This document shows, one piece after another, positions 1 through 7,719 of a stretch of DNA of 64,000 bases. The notes beneath the pieces are model-generated. The model did not search any database. It was not told the origin of the DNA and saw nothing but the letters and a program-made list of their open reading frames with translations. The DNA comes from Leptolyngbya sp. PCC 7375 (GTDB lineage Bacteria > Cyanobacteriota > Cyanobacteriia > Phormidesmidales > Phormidesmidaceae). Each line of letters starts with the position of its first letter. Within the stretch, counting starts at the first letter, position 1. Where the stretch lies: NCBI RefSeq assembly GCF_000316115.1, contig NZ_JH993797.1, positions 1,784,486 through 1,848,485 on the forward strand. Reading direction: 5' to 3'. The position numbers and the translations under genes are program-made.

Positions 1-1176
1 ATGGGTATAGCGTGCAAGAGTTGCGTAGGTCCCTGAATAGCCCTTTTCTTGAATTGCCTTAAAGAGCTGTTTGGTGTGCTGACGTCCTTGGTTCCATTGA
101 TCGATGAGATATGACTTGTAGGGGTCTAAAATACTCCTGCGTTTTCGGCTGGATGGCTGCCATTCCGGAAACGTCTCATGCGATAGATAGGTATACACCG
201 TACGCTCACCCATCCCTAGATGATAGGCAATATCTTTGACCTTGTATCCTTGCTTCCGTAAGCTGTGGACCTGCTCATAGTTTTCGAGGCGTTCAGCTCG
301 CTTTTGGGCCGTTTTCTGTTGTTGGGCTGTTTGGGGAGTTGAATTCTGTGATGTCGAAACTTCAGACACCGTAGCTCCTTCGGATTGAAGCTGTTCTTGT
401 TCAATCTGTTTGAGGATTTTTGAGTGACTCTTCAGAGCCTTTTCTAGAGTCTCTTCAAGATTGTGTAACAGATGAAAGCGATCTGCCACCTGAATGGCAT
501 CGGGAGCTCCCTGAGTCATCCCACGCTTGTACGTCTTGGAACGGTCCCGTGACAAGATTTCAATACCAGGGTGCTCTTCTAACCATGCGGCTAAGGTTTC
601 TGCTGTCCGGTCTGGTAACAAAGCAATGGGATGGTGTGTTTCGAGATCCACCAAGATAGTTCCATAGTGATGACCTTTACGGAACGCAAAATCATCTACG
701 CCCAGAATCCTAGGGGTAATCACCTCGGGTAGCGGCAAGCTGGAGAGAAGGCGCAGAAAGGTATTTCGGCTATAGGCGTAGCCTACTCTGTGACTTAATC
801 TAGCGGCGGCTGACCCAGCCAATTCTAATCCTATGGCGATTAGATGGTCTGTGTAACGAGTCGTACGCCTAGCCCAAGGGGCGACAACACTGGGTATGCG
901 CTCAGTAAAGATCCGTCGCTGACAGGTGTCATTGAGACAGAAAAACTTACACACCTCTAACAAGAGAGTCAGGCTGAACTGAACCAAGGGTAAATCCCTG
1001 AGCGTTCGTTGATAACGACTATGAACCCGTCCAGTGGGAGCTTGGCACAATGGGCAATGGGCAATCACCTGAGTGGATTCTACTGTAACGATGAACCGAT
1101 GGGTTTGGGTATCTAAATCCCAGTGTTTCAGGGCTAAGGCTGATGAGTCAGGGAGTAGATGCTGTAGAAAGTCCAT
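1..1176 (-). CDS. ISL3-family transposase, 3' end cut by window edge
   Basis: Reading leftwards from an ATG at 1174-1176, one frame stays open to base 1, giving at least 392 residues starting MDFLQHLLPDSSALALKHWD. The N-terminus has a zinc-finger pattern (CPLC about 35 residues in, then CKFFCLNDTC). A DDE core follows, with GVDDFAFRKGHHYG, then DRSKTYKRG and VADRFHLLHN. This is the usual ISL3 transposase layout: N-terminal Zn ribbon, HTH, then DDE. A later KQGYKVKDIAYHLGMGERTVYTYL stretch reads as an extra HTH. The frame shows no interruption, so the gene may be active, but its C-terminus lies outside the window. Family assignment is by motif recognition. Confidence 0.85.
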   Translation of the reverse strand, partial: MDFLQHLLPDSSALALKHWDLDTQTHRFIVTVESTQVIAHCPLCQAPTGRVHSRYQRTLRDLPLVQFSLTLLLEVCKFFCLNDTCQRRIFTERIPSVVAPWARRTTRYTDHLIAIGLELAGSAAARLSHRVGYAYSRNTFLRLLSSLPLPEVITPRILGVDDFAFRKGHHYGTILVDLETHHPIALLPDRTAETLAAWLEEHPGIEILSRDRSKTYKRGMTQGAPDAIQVADRFHLLHNLEETLEKALKSHSKILKQIEQEQLQSEGATVSEVSTSQNSTPQTAQQQKTAQKRAERLENYEQVHSLRKQGYKVKDIAYHLGMGERTVYTYLSHETFPEWQPSSRKRRSILDPYKSYLIDQWNQGRQHTKQLFKAIQEKGYSGTYATLARYTH

Positions 1177-1252
1177 GATGGGATGCACGTGAAGGCCAAT
1201 CCCTATTTACGGTTTGCCATCCCATTCGGATCACCAAAAGTCGCCAAGAGCC
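1..1252 (-). mobile_element. ISL3-family insertion sequence, partial
   Basis: The element carries the transposase ending at 1176. Its transposase-start-proximal end is inferred at 1252, because the minus strand there reads GGCTCTTGGCGACTTTTGG, which resembles the GGCTCTT-type termini of ISL3 elements as I recall them. The base next to it begins the repeated terminus of an IS21-family element, so the ISL3 element seems to have landed exactly in the IS21 end. The other terminus and the target duplication lie off the left edge. Confidence 0.6.
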
Positions 1253-1380
1253 GAGCTTCGGCACCTGAGTGATGGTGCTTCGGCAGCGAAATCACGTCTA
1301 CCTCGGCAGGTAATTTATCCCGACTGCTACGGGTCCATTAGACTGCGTTCGAATCAGAACGTGAGGCTATAGAGATCCCG

Positions 1381-2440
1381 ATGTCAGGCAAGCAACAAGG
1401 AAAATTACTGCCCATGGTGAAATTTAGAGAAATCATCCGACTTCATGAACTCGGTTATAACCAAACGGAGATCGCCCGTAGTTGTGTAGTGGCTCGTTCA
1501 ACGGTGCAAGACTATATCCGTCGAGCGAGTGCAAAAGGCCTGAGGTATGAGCAGCTTCAGACTATGAGCGATAGTGAGGCCCAAGCCTTTTTAGGCAAAA
1601 AAACAGCGACAGCCATCACCAAAACAGAGATCGATTTTGACTCGGTTCACCGTGAATTAGGGCCGAAAGGCGTCACCCTGTCATTGCTGTGGCAAGAAGG
1701 GCTAGATCGAGGTGATTGGACGCTGAGTTATGGACAATTTTGCCGTCGCTATAACCGCTGGAAAGGGCGGCAGAATCTATCGATGCGGCAGACCTATACT
1801 GGCGGAGAGAAACTGTTTGTAGATTATTGCGGGGTTACCGTTCGCGTCACACAGCCGGTGACCGGTGAAGTGACAATCGCTCAAATCTTTGTCGCTTGTC
1901 TGGGTGCGAGCAACTATACGTTTGCCGAAGCCACAGCCAGTCAAACTCTGCCGAATTGGATTGGCTCCCACCAACGGGCCTTAGCATTCTTTGGGGGAGT
2001 ACCCGCCTCGATTGTGCCTGACAATTTGAAATCAGGGGTAACCGATCCGTGTCGCTATGAACCGGGTATCAATCGAAGCTATCAAGACTTTGCCGAGCAC
2101 TATCAGGTGGCAGTTATCCCAGCTAGACCGAAAGCCCCCCGAGATAAATCTAAAGTGGAAAAAGCGGTCCAGGAAGTCGAACGACAAATTTTAGCCCCCT
2201 TACGGCATCAGTCATTCGGGAGTGTGGGTGATCTCAATGCGGCGATGCGCCCCTTACTCAAGCAACTCAATGACCGGACGATGTACGCCTATGGGGTGTC
2301 TCGTCGTGAACTGTTTGAGCGGGTAGATCAAGGCGCACTGAAGCCATTACCTCGCTGTCCATTTGTCTTTGCGGCCTGGAAGCGGGCGAAGGTCAATCCG
2401 GATTATCACATTGATGTCAATCGCCATTATTATTCGATGT
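1381..2440 (+). pseudogene. istA: IstA transposase, N-terminal part (split by nested element)
   Basis: This encodes an IS21-family DDE transposase that cuts and joins the element's ends together with IstB. Visible parts are an N-terminal HTH (residues about 12-50, IIRLHELGYNQTEIARSCVV), then the integrase core with LFVDYCGVTV, then VPDNLKSGV and APRDKSKVEKAVQEVERQIL. The frame breaks after residue 353 at the HYYSM position, where family members normally continue with S-x-P-Y. The missing C-terminal part resumes in frame at 4980 once the nested element is removed. In its present state the ORF reads into the inserted DNA and stops at 2445. Confidence 0.9.
2436..2440. other. attL core of the serine-recombinase element
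   Basis: GATGT direct repeat at the left boundary. Outside is istA coding sequence (CATTATTATTC). Inside is ACTAGCC, an arm that is inverted relative to the right boundary. The crossover dinucleotide should lie within these five bases. Assignment is from comparing the two junctions with the restored istA frame. Confidence 0.75.
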
Positions 2441-2533
2441 ACTAGCCTCAATACCTCCATCAATGTCTAAATCATCATATTGAGGTGTCATAAGTAAGGA
2501 CTTATTTTCAGATAGTGTCATTCGGCTATTCCT

Positions 2534-4693
2534 TCAAGGGGATGTTTTAGTCATTTCAGAGTCAGGGGCAACGGTGGGGTCTTCACCTTTCCACCGCTGA
2601 TGTAAGATGTCGGGTGCAGAACGTTGCCGCTGCTTCCTCAGTCGTTCAAGCTCATTGTCGTCGGCCCAGATAATCCAGTACTTGGGTGGCTGAGTTAGTT
2701 GTCTAGCTTTTTTAACCCATCCTCGTTGAACCCAACTATGCAATGTTGCCGCAGGCATATCCAATTCTCTGGCTAAATCAGGAAGCCGCCACTCATTATC
2801 AGCTAAAAGGATGTGTGGTTTAGGGGGGCTCTGCTTTCCCAAGCCTAGCTGGCGCATTAAGGCTCGAACCATTTCCTGAGTAAATGTTTTTTGGCGTTTG
2901 GGGGGATAAAACCCTTGTTGGTGAAGCCGTGTAATGATCTCGTTAGCCGTCATATTAGACTGAGCACATTGGGTTAGGCACTCGCAAAGCTGAGGGTAGT
3001 TACTCAGTTGAGACCATTTTCCGACAGGTCGGATAATACGAGCATGAGAAGAGAATCCTCCCGCCCAGTCAATATTAACATGAACCAACTCACTCTCTCC
3101 TTCCACCTTCACCCTAATAGCTTGAATTACTTGCCGGATAATTTCTTTGCGCTGAGCATGGGTTGTTGTTTCTGCATTCCACAAAGCCGGAAGACTATTA
3201 GCCAGTTGTCGAATTGAGTGTTTTTCTGTCTCAGAAAGCTGCCTAGGTTGTTGGCAACAGAATCTTTGATATTCTTCTTGAAGTTGTTTTTGCGCACTTA
3301 GTTTTGCTTCCCAATCTTGAGCCAACTGTCTTGCGACCAAGCGATTTTCCGGTTCTATAAAACGATAGTGTCTCCCTGCACGCTCAGCCTCAAATTTAGC
3401 CCGTTCTAAACGCTGTTTCCATAACTGGTCAAGTTCATAACGGTTTTGTTCTACCTGCATTGCTACCGACAAAGATAACTCTATAGCTGCTGGTTTTAAG
3501 GCTGCCAATACTTGTTCAGTCACATATTCGTCTAAACAATCTCCTGATAAGCATTGACAAAGGGGGCCACCATGCTCAGCAGCTTCACGCCTACAAACAT
3601 AACGAGGGGCACCTCTCCTGTGATACTGCACACTCATTCGATTCCCGCATCGTTGACAAACGACCAGGCCAGAGAGCAGTGCCCTGCCTTGACGAGCATT
3701 ACCTCGTTCATTGGCACGATTTTGATTCGCTTTAAGTTGAGCACGGTTCTGTTGATATTGTTCCCAAGAAATATAGGCAGGATGATGGTTTTTAATCAGG
3801 ACTAACCACTCTTCAGGTGGTTTCACAACAAGTCCCGTATGAGGTCGACCGGCTTTGTGTTTGCGTGGGTCAATTTGTTTACGGCCATAGGTATAGGCTC
3901 CCGTGTACGCAGGATGATTGAGCAGACTCAGTAACGTAGACCGACTCGGACGTCGCCATTCTAGTTCACCCTTATTAGCCCCATGGAGGGCTCGCACACC
4001 AAGCTGAATTTGATGGAGGGCTAGGTAACGTAATACGGCATGGACAGTGCCTAATTCTTCAAACTTGCGAAAGATGAGACGAATGACTTGTTGAGCTTGT
4101 TCATCCGGGTCAAAGCAAATATCTCCCGATGGGCGACGCACATACCCAATCGGTAAATGAAATCCCAGTTCACCGCGTTGAGCTTTGTTGAGTCGTCCTT
4201 GTAGCATTCGTTGTTTCAAGACGTGGAGCTCGATCTCCGAAAAAGATCCCTTCAACCCCAACAAGAGCCTGTCGTTGTAATGACTCGGATCATAAATGCC
4301 ATCGAGATCTGCTATTAGCGTACCGAACAGTGCACAGATTTCTAACAGTTGATGCCAATCTTTTGAGGAACGGGCCAGGCGAGACATTTCGATGCCTAAT
4401 ATCAGGCCAACATGGTTGAGCCCGACCTCGCTCACTAATCGCTGAAAGCCCACTCGCCCCTCCACACTGCTACCAGACTTCCCTAAATCATCATCGATAA
4501 TCAGAACTCGTTCCGGTTGCCAGCCCAGAGCTTTTGCTCGATTGGCGAGACCATACTGAAGGCGTGTCGATTCTTGGTGCTCGGAGACCTGTTGTAAGGT
4601 TGATTGACGCACGTATACCGCCGCTAAGCGGTCAAGATGTGAAGCCTGAATCTTGTCGGAGGGCCAGCTACTGATCTCATCTTTGAGGTTCAT
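2534..4693 (-). CDS. Large serine recombinase (site-specific integrase/excisionase)
   Basis: This 719-residue protein should catalyse integration and excision of the element that carries it. The N-terminal resolvase domain (residues about 23-165) has AAVYVRQST with the presumed catalytic Ser31, and GIEMSRLARSSKDW with the active-site arginines. A recombinase domain follows (about 185-310, LGFHLPIGYVRR), then a zinc ribbon (VCQRCGNRM ... CRREAAEHGGPLCQC, about 375-415) and a coiled-coil region (about 430-520). It ends in an extra MerR-like HTH (LPDLARELDMPAATLHSWVQRGW, about residues 650-675). Length and order fit the large serine recombinase family. It overlaps the upstream small ORF by 17 bases, suggesting coupled translation. 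Confidence 0.93.
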   Translation of the reverse strand: MNLKDEISSWPSDKIQASHLDRLAAVYVRQSTLQQVSEHQESTRLQYGLANRAKALGWQPERVLIIDDDLGKSGSSVEGRVGFQRLVSEVGLNHVGLILGIEMSRLARSSKDWHQLLEICALFGTLIADLDGIYDPSHYNDRLLLGLKGSFSEIELHVLKQRMLQGRLNKAQRGELGFHLPIGYVRRPSGDICFDPDEQAQQVIRLIFRKFEELGTVHAVLRYLALHQIQLGVRALHGANKGELEWRRPSRSTLLSLLNHPAYTGAYTYGRKQIDPRKHKAGRPHTGLVVKPPEEWLVLIKNHHPAYISWEQYQQNRAQLKANQNRANERGNARQGRALLSGLVVCQRCGNRMSVQYHRRGAPRYVCRREAAEHGGPLCQCLSGDCLDEYVTEQVLAALKPAAIELSLSVAMQVEQNRYELDQLWKQRLERAKFEAERAGRHYRFIEPENRLVARQLAQDWEAKLSAQKQLQEEYQRFCCQQPRQLSETEKHSIRQLANSLPALWNAETTTHAQRKEIIRQVIQAIRVKVEGESELVHVNIDWAGGFSSHARIIRPVGKWSQLSNYPQLCECLTQCAQSNMTANEIITRLHQQGFYPPKRQKTFTQEMVRALMRQLGLGKQSPPKPHILLADNEWRLPDLARELDMPAATLHSWVQRGWVKKARQLTQPPKYWIIWADDNELERLRKQRQRSAPDILHQRWKGEDPTVAPDSEMTKTSP

Positions 4694-4925
4694 CTTCTTC
4701 CTCCTCCTGAGTTTGAATAGCCATCTGGCTCTCCAGCATTTGGCTCAGGACACTGACAAGTCGTTTCTGATTCGCCTTGGGTAGATTGCTCCACAGCGTC
4801 TCTACACTCTGGCAAATAGACGGGGGGGGTGATTGGCTGATACATGATGGCTCAGGTGATAATTGCACTGCCTTTATTTTGGCAACTAAGGCAACCAGTC
4901 GTTGCAATCCATCAATGCCAATCAC
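4677..4925 (-). CDS. Small recombinase-associated protein, unknown function
   Basis: This 82-residue ORF ends inside the start of the serine recombinase gene (17-base overlap, different frame). The middle is hydrophilic with several prolines, the second half is helical (VETLWSNLPKANQKRLVSVLSQMLESQMAIQ), and a run of glutamates and aspartates sits near the C-terminus. The helical part resembles short proteins I associate with recombinase elements, but I assign no function. Its position and overlap suggest co-expression, perhaps as an accessory or directionality factor (inference). Confidence 0.6.
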   Translation of the reverse strand: MIGIDGLQRLVALVAKIKAVQLSPEPSCISQSPPPSICQSVETLWSNLPKANQKRLVSVLSQMLESQMAIQTQEEEEDEPQR

Positions 4926-4974
4926 AATTAACTTTTTCGACCGATTTGTATTGATGGGGGCATTATGGCTAGTA

Positions 4975-4979
4975 GATGT
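4975..4979. other. attR core of the serine-recombinase element
   Basis: Second GATGT copy, preceded inside the element by GGCTAGTA and followed outside by istA sequence (CGGTGCCCTACTGG). Joining left-outside plus core plus right-outside gives an uninterrupted istA frame, which defines the pre-insertion attB. Confidence 0.75.
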
Positions 4980-5470
4980 CGGTGCCCTACTGGTATGTCG
5001 GACGCCAAGTGATGGTCAAAACCAGTGAGCAGCTGGTGGAGGTGTTCTATGAAAATAAGCGAATTTCAGCCCACCCTCGTTCAACCTTAGCCCATCGCCA
5101 TAGCACCTTGGATCATCACATGCCGCCAGAGCATTGGGCCTACAAGCGTCAGTCACGGGAGTCTTTTTTGGCGTGGGCACACCAGATCGGCCCCCAAACT
5201 CGCACCCAGGTAGAGACGATTTTTGAGAGCAAATCCCATGACGAGCAGGCCTTTCGTTCCCTCAAAGGACTCCAGAGTTTAGCCACCCGCTATGGAGCTG
5301 ACCGATTAGAAGATGCGTGCAAACGCGCCAACATCTTCGCCATGTCAGGCTATCAGCGACTCAAGCATATTCTCCAACATCATCTTGATAAAACCCCTGT
5401 CCTAATTGACGTGCCTGCGCCCCCGAGTATTGACCACGACAATGTTCGGGGCAGTGCCTACTACAACTAA
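4980..5470 (+). pseudogene. istA: IstA transposase, C-terminal part
   Basis: This piece continues istA after the nested element: SVPYWYVGRQVMVKTSEQLVEVFYENKRISAHPR matches the usual C-terminal beta-barrel of IstA, followed by the helical tail that contacts IstB (HMPPEHWAYKRQSRESFLAWA). An ATG at 4976, partly within the attR core, could start an isolated C-terminal fragment. Split from its catalytic part it should not act alone, though precise excision of the recombinase element would restore istA. It ends 12 bases before istB. Confidence 0.85.
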
Positions 5471-5482
5471 TACAACTCGATA

Positions 5483-6250
5483 GTGACCCCCATCATGCAA
5501 CAAACCATTGAACAACTCAAAGACCTCAAACTCCATGGCCTACTCGACGCCTGGTGTGAACAACACGAACAGCCCACCTATCATGACCTGAGCTTTGATG
5601 AACGATTTGCCTTACTGGTCGAGCGTGAGCATATCAGACGGCAAAACCAACGCCTCAAGCGCCGACTCAAGCAAGCCCAACTCTTTATGGGAGCCACCCT
5701 GAGTGAGGTGGATTTTCAAGTGGCACGGGGCTTGAAAAAAGCTCAATTCTTGGACTGGGCTCAGGGGCAATGGCTCACTCAGCATCTCAACCTCATCATG
5801 GTGGGGCCGACCGGGGTGGGCAAGACCTTTCTCGCCTGTACCCTAGCAGATCATCTGTGTAAGCATGGCCAGTCGGTTCGCTATTTCAAAACCGCTAATC
5901 TCATTGCTGAGTTGAAATTTGCAAAGGCCGATGGCTCTTTCCCTAAATTCCGTAAACACTTGGCTGCCTTTGATTTACTCATCTTTGATGAATGGCTCAG
6001 AGACCCGTTGACACCCAATGATGCTCGTGAAATTCTCGACCTCCTTGATGACCGCTTTCGGCAGGCCTCGTGTCTCTTTGCCTCTCAGTTTCCTATCAAG
6101 GATTGGCATCAGAAGATTCAAGACTCCACCCTCGCCGATGCCATTCTTGACCGCATTGTCCATGATTCCTTGAAACTCACTCTCAAGGGCGAATCCATGC
6201 GTAAACTCACCAGTCAACTTAACGCTCAAGGCAAGGAGGAACCCTCATAA
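5483..6250 (+). CDS. istB: IstB transposition helper ATPase
   Basis: IstB is an AAA+ ATPase that loads target DNA for the IS21 transposase. The product of 255 residues has Walker A GPTGVGKT (about residues 108-115), Walker B LLIFDEW, and the N-terminal helical domain ending near VARGLKKAQFLDW. It starts at GTG 5483, or at the in-frame ATG 5495 (MQQTIEQLKDLKLHGLLDAW), which matches the family start better. The gene is intact, while its partner istA is interrupted, so the IS21 element is presently unable to transpose by itself. Confidence 0.92.
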   Translation: MTPIMQQTIEQLKDLKLHGLLDAWCEQHEQPTYHDLSFDERFALLVEREHIRRQNQRLKRRLKQAQLFMGATLSEVDFQVARGLKKAQFLDWAQGQWLTQHLNLIMVGPTGVGKTFLACTLADHLCKHGQSVRYFKTANLIAELKFAKADGSFPKFRKHLAAFDLLIFDEWLRDPLTPNDAREILDLLDDRFRQASCLFASQFPIKDWHQKIQDSTLADAILDRIVHDSLKLTLKGESMRKLTSQLNAQGKEEPS

Positions 6251-6411
6251 TCTGATGCCAACCCATGACCAGATTTAACCCTTTGAGATCTGGTCATCAC
6301 TCAGTCATTTCTTCAATGCTAGATTATGATTTTATTACCTGTCTCGGTGGACCCTGATCTCACGCCTTAAAGTGGGGGGGGGCCGAAGTGGACATCATTC
6401 TGCCGAAGTCA

Positions 6412-7094
6412 TGCAAATATGCAGTTTGGGCTATGAGGTGACATCAAAAGATCTGTTGAAGGTGGTTAAGACTAAGAAAACAGAGCTGTTGTTTCTGGCG
6501 TTGTTTTTGCGATTGTTGCAAACGGGGGGACGGGCTGCGGTGATTGTGCCGGATGGGGTGTTGTTTGGCTCGTCGAAGGCGCATAAGGCCCTGCGGAGGA
6601 TGCTGGTGGAAGACCAGAAGCTGGATGGGATTATTTCCATGCCGTCGGGGGTGTTTAAGCCCTATGCGGGGGTGTCAACGGCGATTGTGTTGTTTACAAA
6701 AACCAACTCTGGTGGAACGGACCAGGTGTGGTTTTATGATATGCAGGCGGATGGGTTTAGTCTGGATGATAAGCGGACGGAGCAGCCGGATAAGAGTGAT
6801 TTGCCAGATATTTTGCAGCGTTGGCAGAATCGGGGAGTGGAGACGGAGCGCCAGCGGACGGAGCAAAGCTTTTTTGTACCGAAGGAAGAGATTGCAGAGA
6901 ATGATTATGATCTGTCGATTAATCGGTATAAGGAAGTGGTGTATGAGGAGGTGGAGTATGACCCGCCTGGGGTGATTTTGGGGCGATTGGCGAAGTTGGA
7001 GGAGGAGATTATTGGAGGACGGAAGGAGTTGGAGGGGTTATTGGGTTCGACTCCCTTCGACAAAGCTCAGGGCAAGCCGCTCACCCAACGATAG
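6412..7094 (+). pseudogene. hsdM: HsdM, type I restriction-modification methyltransferase, C-terminal remnant
   Basis: HsdM methylates adenine in the recognition site and is required for both modification and restriction. Only the part after the NPPF catalytic motif survives: [31 protein letters not shown], then [43 protein letters not shown], and a C-terminal [13 protein letters not shown]. The sequence encoding the SAM-binding G-loop and NPPF was cut off by the IS21 insertion just upstream. The last ~20 residues (from STPFDKAQ) come from a 72-bp palindromic tandem repeat, which also supplies the stop codon. It should be inactive as a methylase. Confidence 0.85.
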
Positions 7095-7186
7095 GTTTTC
7101 GAGCGGCGCTAGCTGGGTTCGACTCCCTTCGACAAAGCTCAGGGCAAGCCGCTCACCCAACGATAGGTTTTCGAGCGGCGCTAGCT
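7043..7186 (+). repeat. Two tandem copies of a 72-bp palindromic repeat
   Basis: Copies at 7043-7114 and 7115-7186 appear identical, and a third partial copy starts at 7187. Each begins GGGTTCGACTCCCTTCGAC and ends GCGGCGCTAGCT. The 72-bp period is divisible by three, so one frame reads a 24-residue repeat. In the hsdM frame the first copy gives the stop codon at 7092-7094. The same core motif, TTCGACTCCGCTCA, recurs throughout the 7-12 kb region. Confidence 0.9.
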
Positions 7187-7256
7187 GGGTTCGACTCCGC
7201 TCACCCAGCGTAGAGGCAACCCGTTCCCTGAGCGAAGTCGAAGGGAACGATCCTCC
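7187..7256. repeat. Palindromic repeat block (GTTCCCTGAGCG type)
   Basis: The block contains TTCGACTCCGCTCACCCAGCG and then the hairpin CGTTCCCTGAGCG ... AAGGGAACG with GTTCCCT / AGGGAAC arms. It lies between the hsdM remnant and the GIY-YIG gene. Confidence 0.75.
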
Positions 7257-7278
7257 CAGGGACTACACATATTCATTC

Positions 7279-7719
7279 ATGCCGTACATGTACATGCTCA
7301 AATGCGTTGATGATAGCTACTACACGGGTAGCACTTGGAACTTGGAGAGGCGACTGGCTCAGCATCAGCGGGGCGAGGGCGCTCGGCATACGGCAAAACG
7401 ATTGCCGGTTGAGCTGGTTTATTGTGAGGAGTATGACCGGGTGGAGGATGCGTTTAAGCGGGAGAAGCAAATTCAGCGGTGGAGTCGGAAGAAGAAGGAG
7501 GCGCTGATTGCTGGGGATATGAATGAGCTGCATCGGTTGGCGGAGTGTCGGAATAAGTCGCATAGTGCTGGGTTCGACTCCGCTCACCCAGCGATCGACT
7601 CCCTTCAACAGGGCTCAGGGCAAGCCGCTCACCCAGCGATCGATTCCCGTTCCCTGAGCGAGCCTACCCGTTCCCTGAGCGAAGTCGAAGGGAACAATGC
7701 GGAGGCTTTGCCGTTATGA
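7279..7719 (+). CDS. GIY-YIG nuclease domain protein (UPF0213/YhbQ-like)
   Basis: This 147-residue product starts MPYMYMLKCVDDSYYTGST, a GIY-YIG signature in which the second half is YYTG. It goes on with ERRLAQHQRG and a KREKQIQRWSRKKK helix carrying the glutamate expected to bind metal. Real homology ends near ECRNKSHS. The last ~45 residues are translated palindromic repeats (FDSAHPAIDS, RSLSEVEGN). Its stop overlaps the hsdS start by 4 bases (ATGA), suggesting coupling. Single-domain GIY-YIG proteins are widespread and their role is mostly unknown, and a link to restriction is only suggested by position. An earlier start would only add more repeat-derived residues. Confidence 0.75.
   Translation: MPYMYMLKCVDDSYYTGSTWNLERRLAQHQRGEGARHTAKRLPVELVYCEEYDRVEDAFKREKQIQRWSRKKKEALIAGDMNELHRLAECRNKSHSAGFDSAHPAIDSLQQGSGQAAHPAIDSRSLSEPTRSLSEVEGNNAEALPL

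Larger units (their letters stand above)
2441..4979 (-). mobile_element. Large-serine-recombinase element inserted in istA
   Basis: This is a 2539-bp element with just two genes, a 719-residue serine recombinase and a small upstream ORF. It is flanked by direct GATGT repeats (2436-2440 and 4975-4979). Deleting one copy plus the element restores istA in frame (HYYS-M-SVPYWYV). The inner flanks are inverted: TACTAGCC follows the left core and GGCTAGTA precedes the right one. The joined circle would therefore have a near-palindromic attP, as expected for site-specific serine recombinases. No cargo beyond the small ORF is visible. Confidence 0.85.
1253..6411 (+). mobile_element. IS21-family element (istA-istB), interrupted by a nested recombinase element
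   Basis: This element contains istA (in two pieces) and istB. Both ends show the multiple terminal repeats typical of IS21. On the left, CTTCGGC occurs at 1256-1262 and again at 1278-1284. On the right, read on the minus strand, two CTTCGGC copies lie between 6408 and 6382. Inside the right end hsdM sequence begins within about ten bases, so the element inserted into hsdM. Without the 2539-bp nested element it would be about 2.6 kb, normal for IS21. The exact outer bases are inferred because the left end abuts an ISL3 element. Confidence 0.75.
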
